From a virus, in IMG/VR virus record IMGVR_UViG_3300010354_000173, positions 1 to 43,389 of that record: DNA of 43,389 bases. One strand, given 5' to 3'. The position numbers were made by a program, and so were the translations under genes. This document shows, piece after piece, positions 39,901-43,389 of the stretch; the first letter of the stretch is position 1; each line of letters opens with the position of its first letter. The notes beneath the pieces are model-generated. The model did no database searches and was not told where the DNA came from. It saw only the letters and a program-made list of their open reading frames with translations.

Positions 39901-40609
39901 AATATCAAACCCAAGCAACATTAGAGTTGGTTTTGGCACAACAGCATTGGCTACTGCAATTATTGGTGCTGGTGGATCAATTATTGGAGCAAATATATTA
40001 AATGCTGGAAGTGGTTATTCGACAACTAGAAATGCATATGCACTTGCACCATATCCTCAGATTAAAGTTTCTGAGGAAATACTTGCCGTAACCGTTACAA
40101 ATGGTTACGATGGGGCATTGATTGGTATTGATACTGGTGTTGGAATCGGAACAAATTTAGCACTCAAATTTACGTTAGATCTTCCAGATAGCCCAGAAAA
40201 TACATTAAGAGATGGGTTTAGAATCTGGATTAATGGAACAAACGTTGGTTCTGGTGTAACATCAATTGATAATGGACCAAATGAGATAATTGGAATTGGC
40301 ACTAACAAACTAGATAATATCTACAAAGTTCACTTTGTACAATATGATGGTGGATCTGGAGTTGTAACCGTAACTTGCAACGTCAAAGATGATACGAATA
40401 TCAGCGGTCTTGCTACAGTTGGAACAGCATTCACTTCTGTTGGAAGATATAGTTGGGGAATTTTGACTGGATTTACTAGATCTCAAGATCCTATTTCTAT
40501 CTCCGCAGATGGATTTACTCCAACTTCTGGTCTCTCAACATATCCATTAGTACAGAGAAGAGGATATGGTCTGAGAAACACGGGTGCTATACGAAGAGAA
40601 CCAATATGA
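24968..40609 (+). CDS. Giant gp7-like baseplate protein, 5213 aa
   Basis: One uninterrupted ORF of 15.6 kb. Residues 1-50 (IKDIVESQLPRFVLEDSPKV, FLRQYY) and about 281-341 (YEGVNIKNFLANVRSFYQTK, FRILFSVLYG) resemble the C-terminal part of T4 gp7 (YDFYSTKGIEASYKFLFKVL), the large wedge protein that lies between gp6 and gp8 in T4 as here. T4 gp7 is 1032 residues, so this protein is five times longer. A YHYH-like domain follows near residues 1338-1458 (GWAYDGNPIFGPFG, DLDEYNGRF, GIYGYCA). Between about 3460 and 4545 come many repeats of the type GGSGITTTIFPDG, NVGISTIPHTYVSGG and YDNSTGLATVTT. Near residues 4690-4830 is a conserved cyanophage structural segment (NGESKRFPLRQNG, FVNGVLQLPNTNY). The rest is beta-rich, Asn/Thr/Gly/Ile-rich. 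No stop, frameshift or ribosome binding site hints at two genes. Confidence 0.85.
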   Translation: MAVKRVKIKDIVESQLPRFVLEDSPKVAEFLRQYYISQEFQGGSVDLAENLDQYIKLDHLVASVINPAITLEFPISASDDQILLSSVEGLPDSYGLVKIDDEIITYTGVDGNTLTGCVRGFSGIVKYRDENNPEELIFESTNAASHTSGLVTFDTTTYSPGDYYYQDATITTMYGIIRVRPSTGTVKTVRYKVKNIQSSFYQLSGPDIDDTQLNQTVVVNQGDIVQFEVEASGHPLYIQSTGDGYDTNAVLTVGVQNAGASVVTSVQNLSVEFLKEFFIKLKTLYAPGFEDRKLYEGVNIKNFLANVRSFYQTKGTRESFRILFSVLYGKSVQVVDLEDFVLKSSTSNYLRRATVVAQVISGDPLLLTGQTLYQDDDPTNPEVIAASGPISEVEIFSRQGEVFYKIPLFIGYNEQSLVTGRFYVPGYTKNTLEASANARVINVDSTVGFSKSGKLIIDGLNGTTIVTYTDKNLTQFLGCSGLTTNLPVGYALRSNVTAYGFEEGDSSRRVDLRITGVLGEFESIGDNYYLDVGNEIYIKSIGEDIGVPADPTQEPTYKQKIFNSWLYNVATRYQVKEVSGSTFTLFDNITKNYLKTGDQVHVLPRDSSTILTTAEVTVLNSNTIQLSNTTGVVANGKYDIRRIIERASSTNNLIEFGNETITSDIQNTYVTKDKTFESMYVACQGLPSFDINVDRVRVEFNGLDIASGAIQQLVSFVNNLPFVSGDEVIYEALNGAPSIGGLESGKRYFIWINPSANNQLKLTEARSFIDANKFITLTPAAGTHRLTLAAHYDKLIQPQKILRQFPLFPNVKSGLAQTTTYGATGMLINGVEIINYKSSDFIAYGPLESLSLISGGTDYDIINPPNVNISNTGAGGTEARVDPVITGSLKSIYLPNKDVYDIDQIFGLNIEGGNGQGASASVTLSKNFTTVEFNAKSIFSNGGVDVAANTITFTSSHNFSTGQKIVYNANGNNPLGIAKTLGSDDDYSYGDTLENGIIYFPRIVNTSTIQLHLTETDAVNGINTVGITTLNNLGIHKFRSFDFKNKIQTISVVTAGEGYTRRTYNIKSNIGINTSIDAFYVPNHGYKDDEVVVYQGTDPIRELTSNSQYRIIKLSADEFRLANSSIDVLRNRYINFSNTGSGIHTVKYPDITAKIVASVGGTTISIDTEPDFRGEIISTYLSETGSNYGSNVLNFEKSPTVTVISGRGAQFQPFVSNGVITGVQIIGAGEEYTSAPDLVVNGEGTGAQLKAKITNKKVTSVEVISGGLGYNPKTTTISVTSIGRGAIIEASIRKLTVNLRNKYSSDDFLNPNTNYPLQYGTLSYSQQFQDAFGDSLATRSPIIGWAYDGNPIFGPFGTRNPKENTGITTYIRSGYELRQNEVENRPSTSLFPAGFFVEDYKFVGNGDLDEYNGRFFISDDFPQGIYGYCATLEINPGTGLPRPAFPYYIGNSYISPKASQVISQDTDLNTLDLNRNTYPYKLKSPTASYDFIIESDELVGQEGVVDSIITSSVEKLNIIESGDLYKVNDKIVFDEEGTNGQGINAVVSFVKGKDVNSIQSTNVQFNDVTFIKTSDTQITGIIEPNHQFNNNEVIEIFDLNTDVKGLSGFHVVGVATERAIILDPMQGGGPVGLVTDVIVSRIPTNVSGGSSIRMSNGEVCKILNVIKRGNILRLERSGIATFQEADTITYLQDKFIIESDAPQFESEYFPKEYFNPKTAVGVGTTVGNYNSLEYYENRVQKTRVINHQEIFVDKHPFFDGQKALFVKPAGSLSVAIATAIGVGTTAILVNDSIPRSGTSQEVWIVNKSINSIGIKTERNGAPVFFTSNGSDFSDYYIQGIGTAVRGSVKQPTTTVTTSEAHGLQVGDKVSFNILANNTVGIGTSTTVRVELNSAGLLVVDSQGISSAGINTVTNRITVPGNNFRTGDRIFYEPRCPEVIGGLGTGRYFVYKDTPDEFRLCETYEDVFADVPVVVSLTSIGGTDHNFALINPKLEVASRSSLNFDLQSYSLNGYGFKIYYDRGYKSIFVGTGKSTTAEVGDPLDVEGRPSGIGATYTKVKVDNNTFCPPVLYYNLTKNGFPIDPDKDVKEFGTIKYVNSAYTGEFEITSIGSSLAGVGTTAFSFAIARTPEKVSYAATEARAFYSTASLGVEGPIDKVQLVSGGEFYSRLPRFVKVESERGNNATIKPESKKIGKINSISLINEGFNYSSDQSLRPIVDIPNVADITSFNTIDNIEITANGRNYISAPKLALVDRFSGIAVPNANIFAEISRDSGSVTKVGIDRPPTGLKNREYKVYPTNNTNGIVIVSTQSNPTRTGIVTFTIATPVLGFTAQPFKVGDMVWIEGFETDADADGYNSTDHKYNYFKIDNIVTQNPFVFEVDYSNYTLNVGLGVSDTGSFPRVIKKSDLADFNVTLKQSTFEKNEKLVVNSVLTDLQVISFDKVAGNIKYIGLYQLQVGDNIAGSKSGSRATVQDIISFSGVYSVKGESEKTLEGVGGSGKLNSSFQVLEDNNYYQNLSYTLKSEVAYDDCIDAVNNTVHPTGLKNFVDNQIVSSIPRVGIQTATTTSLTTVDLVENVRVDDVYNYDLARDLDVKIRNNQSISNKIELQNAKLSDYIESKTNRVLPVDDISSQFSNLSNPNTLDLFENIYRYPFNYTSNRFLVQITTEDYKKVQVSEITILQDGSNTYYTEPTFKKLHNTPQEIGTLEADLDEENSNVRVRFYPTDPYNTNYNIKIINNFYDTVPTITGIGTTQFGFAALMGADAQIGTMTSKSFVSVAATNYNYLHAYVEAETLSVGQKETLFAEVVAIHDTSDSYIGEYNIISSDGSYGGTNAGTFGTFGSTYDPINNKFSIDFYNNSTKDIVQLKSRIIGFGKTEGTTNRDYRFLASGMIPGNERSARYYTEYQTVGVGSTANFAGITSANQSVNQCTMIVGYGRTFSCYQYLFLNDYFSGSLYFSEYPVLSVGNTSGLGTVYADYDARGRGVLIFTPDPSITEKMYMRTFNEVMYLELEQNNVNPLQYGVAIEEVFNTKYTALNLRNIFEFPMDWNGYPIYTKTFNPAIPGQFNPATGVFNIKNHFFTTGQPLVYTPGGSFVGLATTAISMNSGSFMPGIVYAIKDNEDNFRVGLTTADALAGIGTTFADVGSGNVHKFDTRGKLERSLIAIDGIVQKPLTWAPITRTLEHNIVSAGGTLGLGKTDIYASISGISSIVLGDLFQIEDELVIVDSVGVGVSLFAIDPSGIGTYNLIKIQRGAVGTAASFHANGTLMQKYTGSYNIVDSKIFFTGAPNGGKSSDEAINTGIPEKGSSFSGRVFLRKDYSTNKIFDDISGQFTGIARTFTLKSEGQDITGIGSEGGFGIFFVNNMFQKPQTLNNVNANLFIRESGGQSNLTFTGTLNETGDVVTSFVDINQNGVPRGGIVVTLGSSEGQGFAELGNPSIGASVNHAGEIWKVLTSPTTQNMVEITDFIYDHTTGLSTVTTSTPHGFIDGTYIDMVGIGFTCNPTKSGITTGVFPYTRGQKKNIANIIYDNTTGMATVTTVEPFGILNVGEEVFFNGIGFTCIGQKYAQISQTAGLTTTIFPTRTGIAKTISDFKYHNSTGIGTITLSTPHRYQAGDRIYLEDLELSCGYGIGITDVLYNASTGLTTVTTASAHGFSKGDKVRLSGIAFTCPGYGTTIAISDFEYDNSTGISTITLSAEHGVKPGQQIKLVGLGFTCDSAYIGVTTTIFPDGTQGDVFPVIKVLSATKILTNVGVSTIVHHYDAGGHMQVGITSTIFPSGNNGFEFIITSVPTTKKFRVNVGTSTIPHTYVSGGTAILGLTTTTFPHPTGIAHSLSDFVYDNTTGIATITVARGGHTYSLGDRINFAGIGFTCDGGSGLTTSVFPSPLGRPYNITGFTYDNSTGLATVTTSVAHDFKVTDSLNFEGINFSCPGGSGITTTVFPDTVNFPTRSYRVLAIQDSTKIQVDVGVSTIIHTYVAGGTVSAIKKTGPYEVNRIIGISTFCCNVGISTYKHYYTPANGVGEVTKLNFGGVDDTYVVTGIVSAKSFTIDAGISTYTHTYAGGGISRKKLRTQSFIVDTVVNDRTFRTNVGPSTYRHVYDPQPIKVPGTILISNFQYNNQTGLATITAPFHGIRKGGELIRISGLALSCPGGSGITTTIFPSADGLSRNVTNAIYDNTVGILTVTTAVGHGITFVGQFVKLEDLGFDCAGGNTSVTGATYFSDLPITGFDYTETTGVATVTAVGHGLTTGENVRLSGIAFTCPGGSGITTTIFPDGTQGFFFGVNDVIDPDTFVTNVGISTIAHTYVSGGIVRTGVTTDKFPSPQGAFIKIFDFEYNNQTGLATVTTNGYHQFGSGQVIKFHDIHFTCPGGSGITTTVFPDNNQTTFVVKERINRHQFTVNVGISTIPHTYDKGGRVSPVRYTGPYEVISINSNTEYEVNVGRSAIAHTYTSGGTSKPQHYTGPYELLSVVDSNTLKVRIGISTYVHTYVSGGKVTRLRSGIVEKKLNPGPFTVDSVIDSTKFTVDVGICTFPHFYHSGGKVGELLSFFPGSGYYGNTVPVTLVSKNGIGSGAAINATVGYGGSLVFTLNNVGSGYTDSPIIRLPGPSYDDVPVKGLFRLGIGETTQTGFGLSVTLNVGGISTSGITSNLSGVKNFSITNPGYGFAVGDKLTTVGLVTAAQILSGKTVGYRTDTVPFELQVLETYSDTFYAWQFGQIDYIDDVTELQNGESKRFPLRQNGQLLSFEKADGSAISFPALLLIFVNGVLQLPNTNYIFEGGTSFEFTSAPQPDDQIAIYFYRGSNDDVINKEVFETIKVGDEVIILRKAFDPDTVDQDPRVVNTILASDTVATNLYTLQGINDTTYRPLVWRKQKNDRIVDGRVISKSRETLEPQIYPTARVIGSIGSTSTSIFVDSVGIFNWEELTPTTDFDIVLTQYNNPVVGVLSVGIATTGANAGSISTITVLEGGSGYSGIVTISISNPSNIRVGFGTTALATAIIGAGGSIIGANILNAGSGYSTTRNAYALAPYPQIKVSEEILAVTVTNGYDGALIGIDTGVGIGTNLALKFTLDLPDSPENTLRDGFRIWINGTNVGSGVTSIDNGPNEIIGIGTNKLDNIYKVHFVQYDGGSGVVTVTCNVKDDTNISGLATVGTAFTSVGRYSWGILTGFTRSQDPISISADGFTPTSGLSTYPLVQRRGYGLRNTGAIRREPI
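35350..38600 (+). repeat. Tandem beta-repeat region in the giant gene
   Basis: At the protein level (residues about 3460-4545) three short modules recur many times in varied order: GFTCPGGSGITTTIFP, YDNSTGLATVTTS.H.F, and VNVGISTIPHTYVSGG. At the DNA level the copies have diverged, though several stretches such as GGTGGATCTGGAATCAC recur nearly unchanged. Cys in each GFTCPGG copy is kept. Confidence 0.85.
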
Positions 40610-40614
40610 TGAGT

Positions 40615-40622
40615 TATAAATA
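40615..40622 (+). promoter_or_regulatory. T4-like late promoter (TATAAATA)
   Basis: Exact TATAAATA 5 bp after the giant gene and 27 bp before the gp8-like ATG, so gp8 can be transcribed without reading the 15.6-kb gene first. Confidence 0.7.
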
Positions 40623-40648
40623 AATAAAAAACGAGTGTATTTTCAATA

Positions 40649-42205
40649 ATGCCAGCTATAGTATCAGATCAGTTTAGAATTCTGAACGCAAAAAACTTTG
40701 TCGATGATATTGAAGATTCCAACAACTCATATTATGTAATGTTGGGTCTGTCGAATCCTACTGCGGTTGGGTTCGGCAGAAGTGCCAATTGGGATGATTT
40801 GACCCCATATCCAATTGATGATTTGAATAATTTAAATCACGTCAAAGATACCTTTTTATTCGGTAAGAAGATTACTTCAGATAATGTTAGAAGATTGATT
40901 AGAAGAGTAGATTGGACACAGGGGACAATCTATGAAATGTATAGACATGATTATAACATCATCAATCCATCTCCAGTTACGAACTCGACTAGGTTATATG
41001 ATGCAAATTATTATGTAATGAATTCAAATTATCAAGTCTATATTTGTCTACAAAATGGATCTTCAGGTATCAATACGAGTGGTAATCAATCATTAGATGA
41101 ACCAACTTTTACTGACCTAGAACCTTCTAGAGCAGGTAATAGCGGAGATGGTTATGTGTGGAAATACATGTATACAGTTTCTCCTGGAGATATTATCAAG
41201 TTTGATACCCTTGAGTATATACCAGTTCCAAATAATTGGGAAACGGTTAGTGGGCAAGTTGCAGCAGTTAGAGAAAACGGAAATTCGGAACTAAATTTGA
41301 ATCAAATAAAAACAATTTATATAGAAAATCAAGGTTCTGGTTATGGTATAGGTCAAAATCAAGCGGTAGATATTTTGGGAGATGGAACAGGAGCTAAAGC
41401 TGTTCTTAACGTTGATAGTTCAGGAAAAATAACAGGAGCAACAGTTTCCTCTGGTGGAAAAGGATATACATATGGAATGGTAGATCTTTCAACCATAAAT
41501 ACAGGATCTATCACTGACAGGGCATTTCTAATTCCAATTATTCCGCCATCAAAGGGTCATGGATATGATGTTTACAAAGAATTGGGTGCAGATAAAGTAT
41601 TGATCTATGCTCGTTTTGATGATATTGCTGATTTTCCAACTAACTCAAAATTCTCTCAAGTTGGAATTCTAAAAAACCCAGTTTCTACTGGATCAACTGC
41701 AGTAATTAGTTCCGACTCATTTACAGCATGTAATGCTTTGGTGCTAGATACAATTTCTGATATTACGCAGATTACGGTTGGAGCAAAACTTAGACAAACT
41801 ATAGGTGCTGGTCAAACTGCATTTGGTTATGTGACATCTTTTGATAAGGACACAAAAGTAGTTAGATACTATCAAGATAGATCACTATACTTTAACCAAA
41901 GCACCGCAAATCAAGAAGATGACCCATTTGCTGCACCAGAAAGTTTTATTAAGTATGACTTTACGGGTGCAGTAGCCAATGTAACTATTGGATCTGCAAG
42001 TTGCACAATCAACACTGGATTTACTGGAATTACTACGACTACAACTTCTGGTGCTGTAGTTGACTTAGGCATTAACTTCACAGGAGGCGTAGCTGTTCCA
42101 GAAATAGATAAGATGAGTGGTGATCTCATATATATTGATAACAGGGCTACCGTCACCCGAAACTTGAGACAAAGAGAAGACGTAAAAATCGTACTAGAGT
42201 TTTAA
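40649..42205 (+). CDS. 8: gp8-like baseplate wedge protein
   Basis: 518 residues. GFGRSANWDD (41-50), YPIDDLNNLN, RVDWTQGTIYEMY and GDGYVWKYMYTVSPGD (from about 166), then EYIPVP, match the gp8 family, where T4 has FGRSEPW, RRDWGD and GDGYVWEYLFEIPPD. In T4, gp8 is a dimer in the outer wedge that binds gp7, gp10 and gp6. T4 gp8 is 334 residues; the extra length lies in the C-terminal half (from about residue 240), where beta-rich Gly/Thr repeats resemble those of the giant protein. Order after the gp7-like gene is as in T4. Confidence 0.85.
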   Translation: MPAIVSDQFRILNAKNFVDDIEDSNNSYYVMLGLSNPTAVGFGRSANWDDLTPYPIDDLNNLNHVKDTFLFGKKITSDNVRRLIRRVDWTQGTIYEMYRHDYNIINPSPVTNSTRLYDANYYVMNSNYQVYICLQNGSSGINTSGNQSLDEPTFTDLEPSRAGNSGDGYVWKYMYTVSPGDIIKFDTLEYIPVPNNWETVSGQVAAVRENGNSELNLNQIKTIYIENQGSGYGIGQNQAVDILGDGTGAKAVLNVDSSGKITGATVSSGGKGYTYGMVDLSTINTGSITDRAFLIPIIPPSKGHGYDVYKELGADKVLIYARFDDIADFPTNSKFSQVGILKNPVSTGSTAVISSDSFTACNALVLDTISDITQITVGAKLRQTIGAGQTAFGYVTSFDKDTKVVRYYQDRSLYFNQSTANQEDDPFAAPESFIKYDFTGAVANVTIGSASCTINTGFTGITTTTTSGAVVDLGINFTGGVAVPEIDKMSGDLIYIDNRATVTRNLRQREDVKIVLEF

Positions 42206-42209
42206 AACA

Positions 42210-43389
42210 ATGCCACAAAGAACTAACCTGAACATCAATCCATATTATGATGACTATGACCAAAATAGTAATTACTACAGAGTTCTATTTAAGCCTGGAT
42301 TCCCAGTACAGGCGAGAGAATTAACTACTTCTCAATCGATTCTGCAGAATCAAGTTGAAAAATTTGCACGTCACTTCTTTAAAGATGGGTCGGTAGTTAT
42401 TCCTGGTGGAGTAAGTTACGACTTAGATTATCCTGCGGTACAGATCGAATCAACTTTTCTGGGATTAGATGTTTCTGCGTATATTAAAAACTTTATTGGC
42501 AAAGAAATTAGAGGTCAAAGTTCTGGAGTAGAAGGACGAGTAGTAAATGTTCTTTCTGAGTCGGAATCGGATAGTGGAAATATCGTTCTCTATGTAAAAT
42601 ATACAACTGGTGCAAATGATAACTCAGTTGCTGTATTTTCTGATGGAGAGACTTTAATTGCTCTAGATACAATAACATATGGCAATACTACTATTGCCAG
42701 TGGCAATACATTTGCGAATGTTATTCCCGATAATGCTACTGCTATTGGATCTGCAGCACACGTTGATAGAGGTACTTTCTTCTTCAGAGGGTTCTTTGTT
42801 GATGTAGAAAAGCAAAGTATCGTTCTTGATCAATTTGGAGATAAACCATCATATAGAGTTGGTTTACAAATTAGTGAAGAGATTATCAATGCTAAGCAAG
42901 ATAATACTTTATATGATAATGCAAAGGGATTTACGAATTATGCAGCTCCTGGAGCAGATAGATTTAAGATTGCAACAAAGTTAGTCAAAAAACCACTAAC
43001 TGATTTAAATGACGCAAACTTTGTAGAGTTGCTGAGACTCAATCTAGGTGTTCTTCAGATTGTACCAAATAAACCAGATTATGCTGTAGTTAAGGACTAT
43101 ATTGCACAAAGAGACTTTGAAAAAACAGGAAACTTCTTTGTAGAACCATTTAGTATCACTTTCCACGAAAGTTTAAACAATAGAAGAGGAAATGGTGGTC
43201 TATTCTATGAAAATCAAGTAACAGATCAAGGAAATGTCCCATCTGATGATTTACTTGCAATTTCTGTTGGTTCTGGAAAAGCATATGTAAAAGGATACGA
43301 TATTGATAGACCAATTGCTAGTATTCTTGATGTAGAAAAACCCAGAACTACAAGAAGAGTAGAGAATGTAAATGTCTCATTTACTATTG
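42210..43389 (+). CDS. DUF4815-type structural protein, 5' part
   Basis: ATG at 42210, 4 bp after gp8. The first 393 codons are in the window and the frame is still open at the edge. MPQRTNLNINPYYDDYDQNS, then NYYRVLFKPGFPVQARELTT and SILQNQVEKFARHFFKDGSV, is the signature of the DUF4815 family, found at the N-terminus of large cyanophage virion proteins. From its place after gp8 it occupies the position of T4 gp9/gp10, so a tail-fibre socket or pin role is likely but unproven. It should be translationally linked to gp8. Confidence 0.8.
   Translation, partial: MPQRTNLNINPYYDDYDQNSNYYRVLFKPGFPVQARELTTSQSILQNQVEKFARHFFKDGSVVIPGGVSYDLDYPAVQIESTFLGLDVSAYIKNFIGKEIRGQSSGVEGRVVNVLSESESDSGNIVLYVKYTTGANDNSVAVFSDGETLIALDTITYGNTTIASGNTFANVIPDNATAIGSAAHVDRGTFFFRGFFVDVEKQSIVLDQFGDKPSYRVGLQISEEIINAKQDNTLYDNAKGFTNYAAPGADRFKIATKLVKKPLTDLNDANFVELLRLNLGVLQIVPNKPDYAVVKDYIAQRDFEKTGNFFVEPFSITFHESLNNRRGNGGLFYENQVTDQGNVPSDDLLAISVGSGKAYVKGYDIDRPIASILDVEKPRTTRRVENVNVSFTI

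Noticed and set aside
24968-40609. Two or more genes merged by assembly or frameshift
   Set aside because: The frame is open over the whole length, composition is even, and no internal ribosome binding site with a promoter was seen; still worth resequencing.

Overview
The window is a piece of a T4-like cyanophage genome (myovirus morphology, Kyanoviridae type), most likely infecting marine Synechococcus. The support is a run of T4-type baseplate genes in T4 order (gp25, gp6, a gp7-like giant, gp8, then a DUF4815 protein), T4-like late promoters (TATAAATA and variants), a phage speD, a flavin-dependent halogenase of the kind known from cyanophages, and long runs of tiny overlapping ORFs. No photosynthesis gene and no tRNA was seen.

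Layout. 1-2328 is the 3' end of a tail-fibre-like gene. 2380-6517 is an accessory block: a secreted glycine-rich peptide, small unknown proteins, an SF2 helicase and a MamI-like PD-(D/E)XK nuclease with a zinc ribbon. 6645-8756 is a flavin-dependent halogenase fused to an iron-oxygenase-like domain. 8825-10483 holds small unknown genes, many with ATGA or TAATG overlaps. 10509-14819 is a late block with two more 2OG-Fe(II) oxygenases, three tandem tail-collar proteins and a prolyl-4-hydroxylase-like protein. 14810-15835, on the opposite strand, is a GIY-YIG homing endonuclease. 15836-16580 is a repeat-rich segment with an array of the palindrome TCTCGWCGAGA and two small ORFs. 16598-20128 is an accessory block of very small genes, visibly GC-richer between about 17400 and 19300, including HicA-like, YETWN-motif and ArdA-like proteins. 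20307-22638 holds an AbrB-like protein, a glycosyltransferase-like protein, speD and small genes. 22667-43389 is the baseplate operon, dominated by one 5213-residue ORF (24968-40609).

Regulation seems split in two. The structural and late genes follow TATAAATA-like late promoters. The small accessory genes follow a different recurrent promoter: an element close to AACTGTCAC or AAGTGGCAC placed 38-40 bp upstream of a TATAAT-like -10 box, without a good -35 box. I count 13 clear copies, often overlapping the stop codon of the gene before, so each gene and its promoter look like a movable cassette; one cassette is bounded by identical 39-bp direct repeats. This promoter, the giant gp7-like protein, the halogenase-oxygenase fusion and the TCTCGWCGAGA array are the least ordinary things here. 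All family calls come from reading motifs by eye, without database searches.
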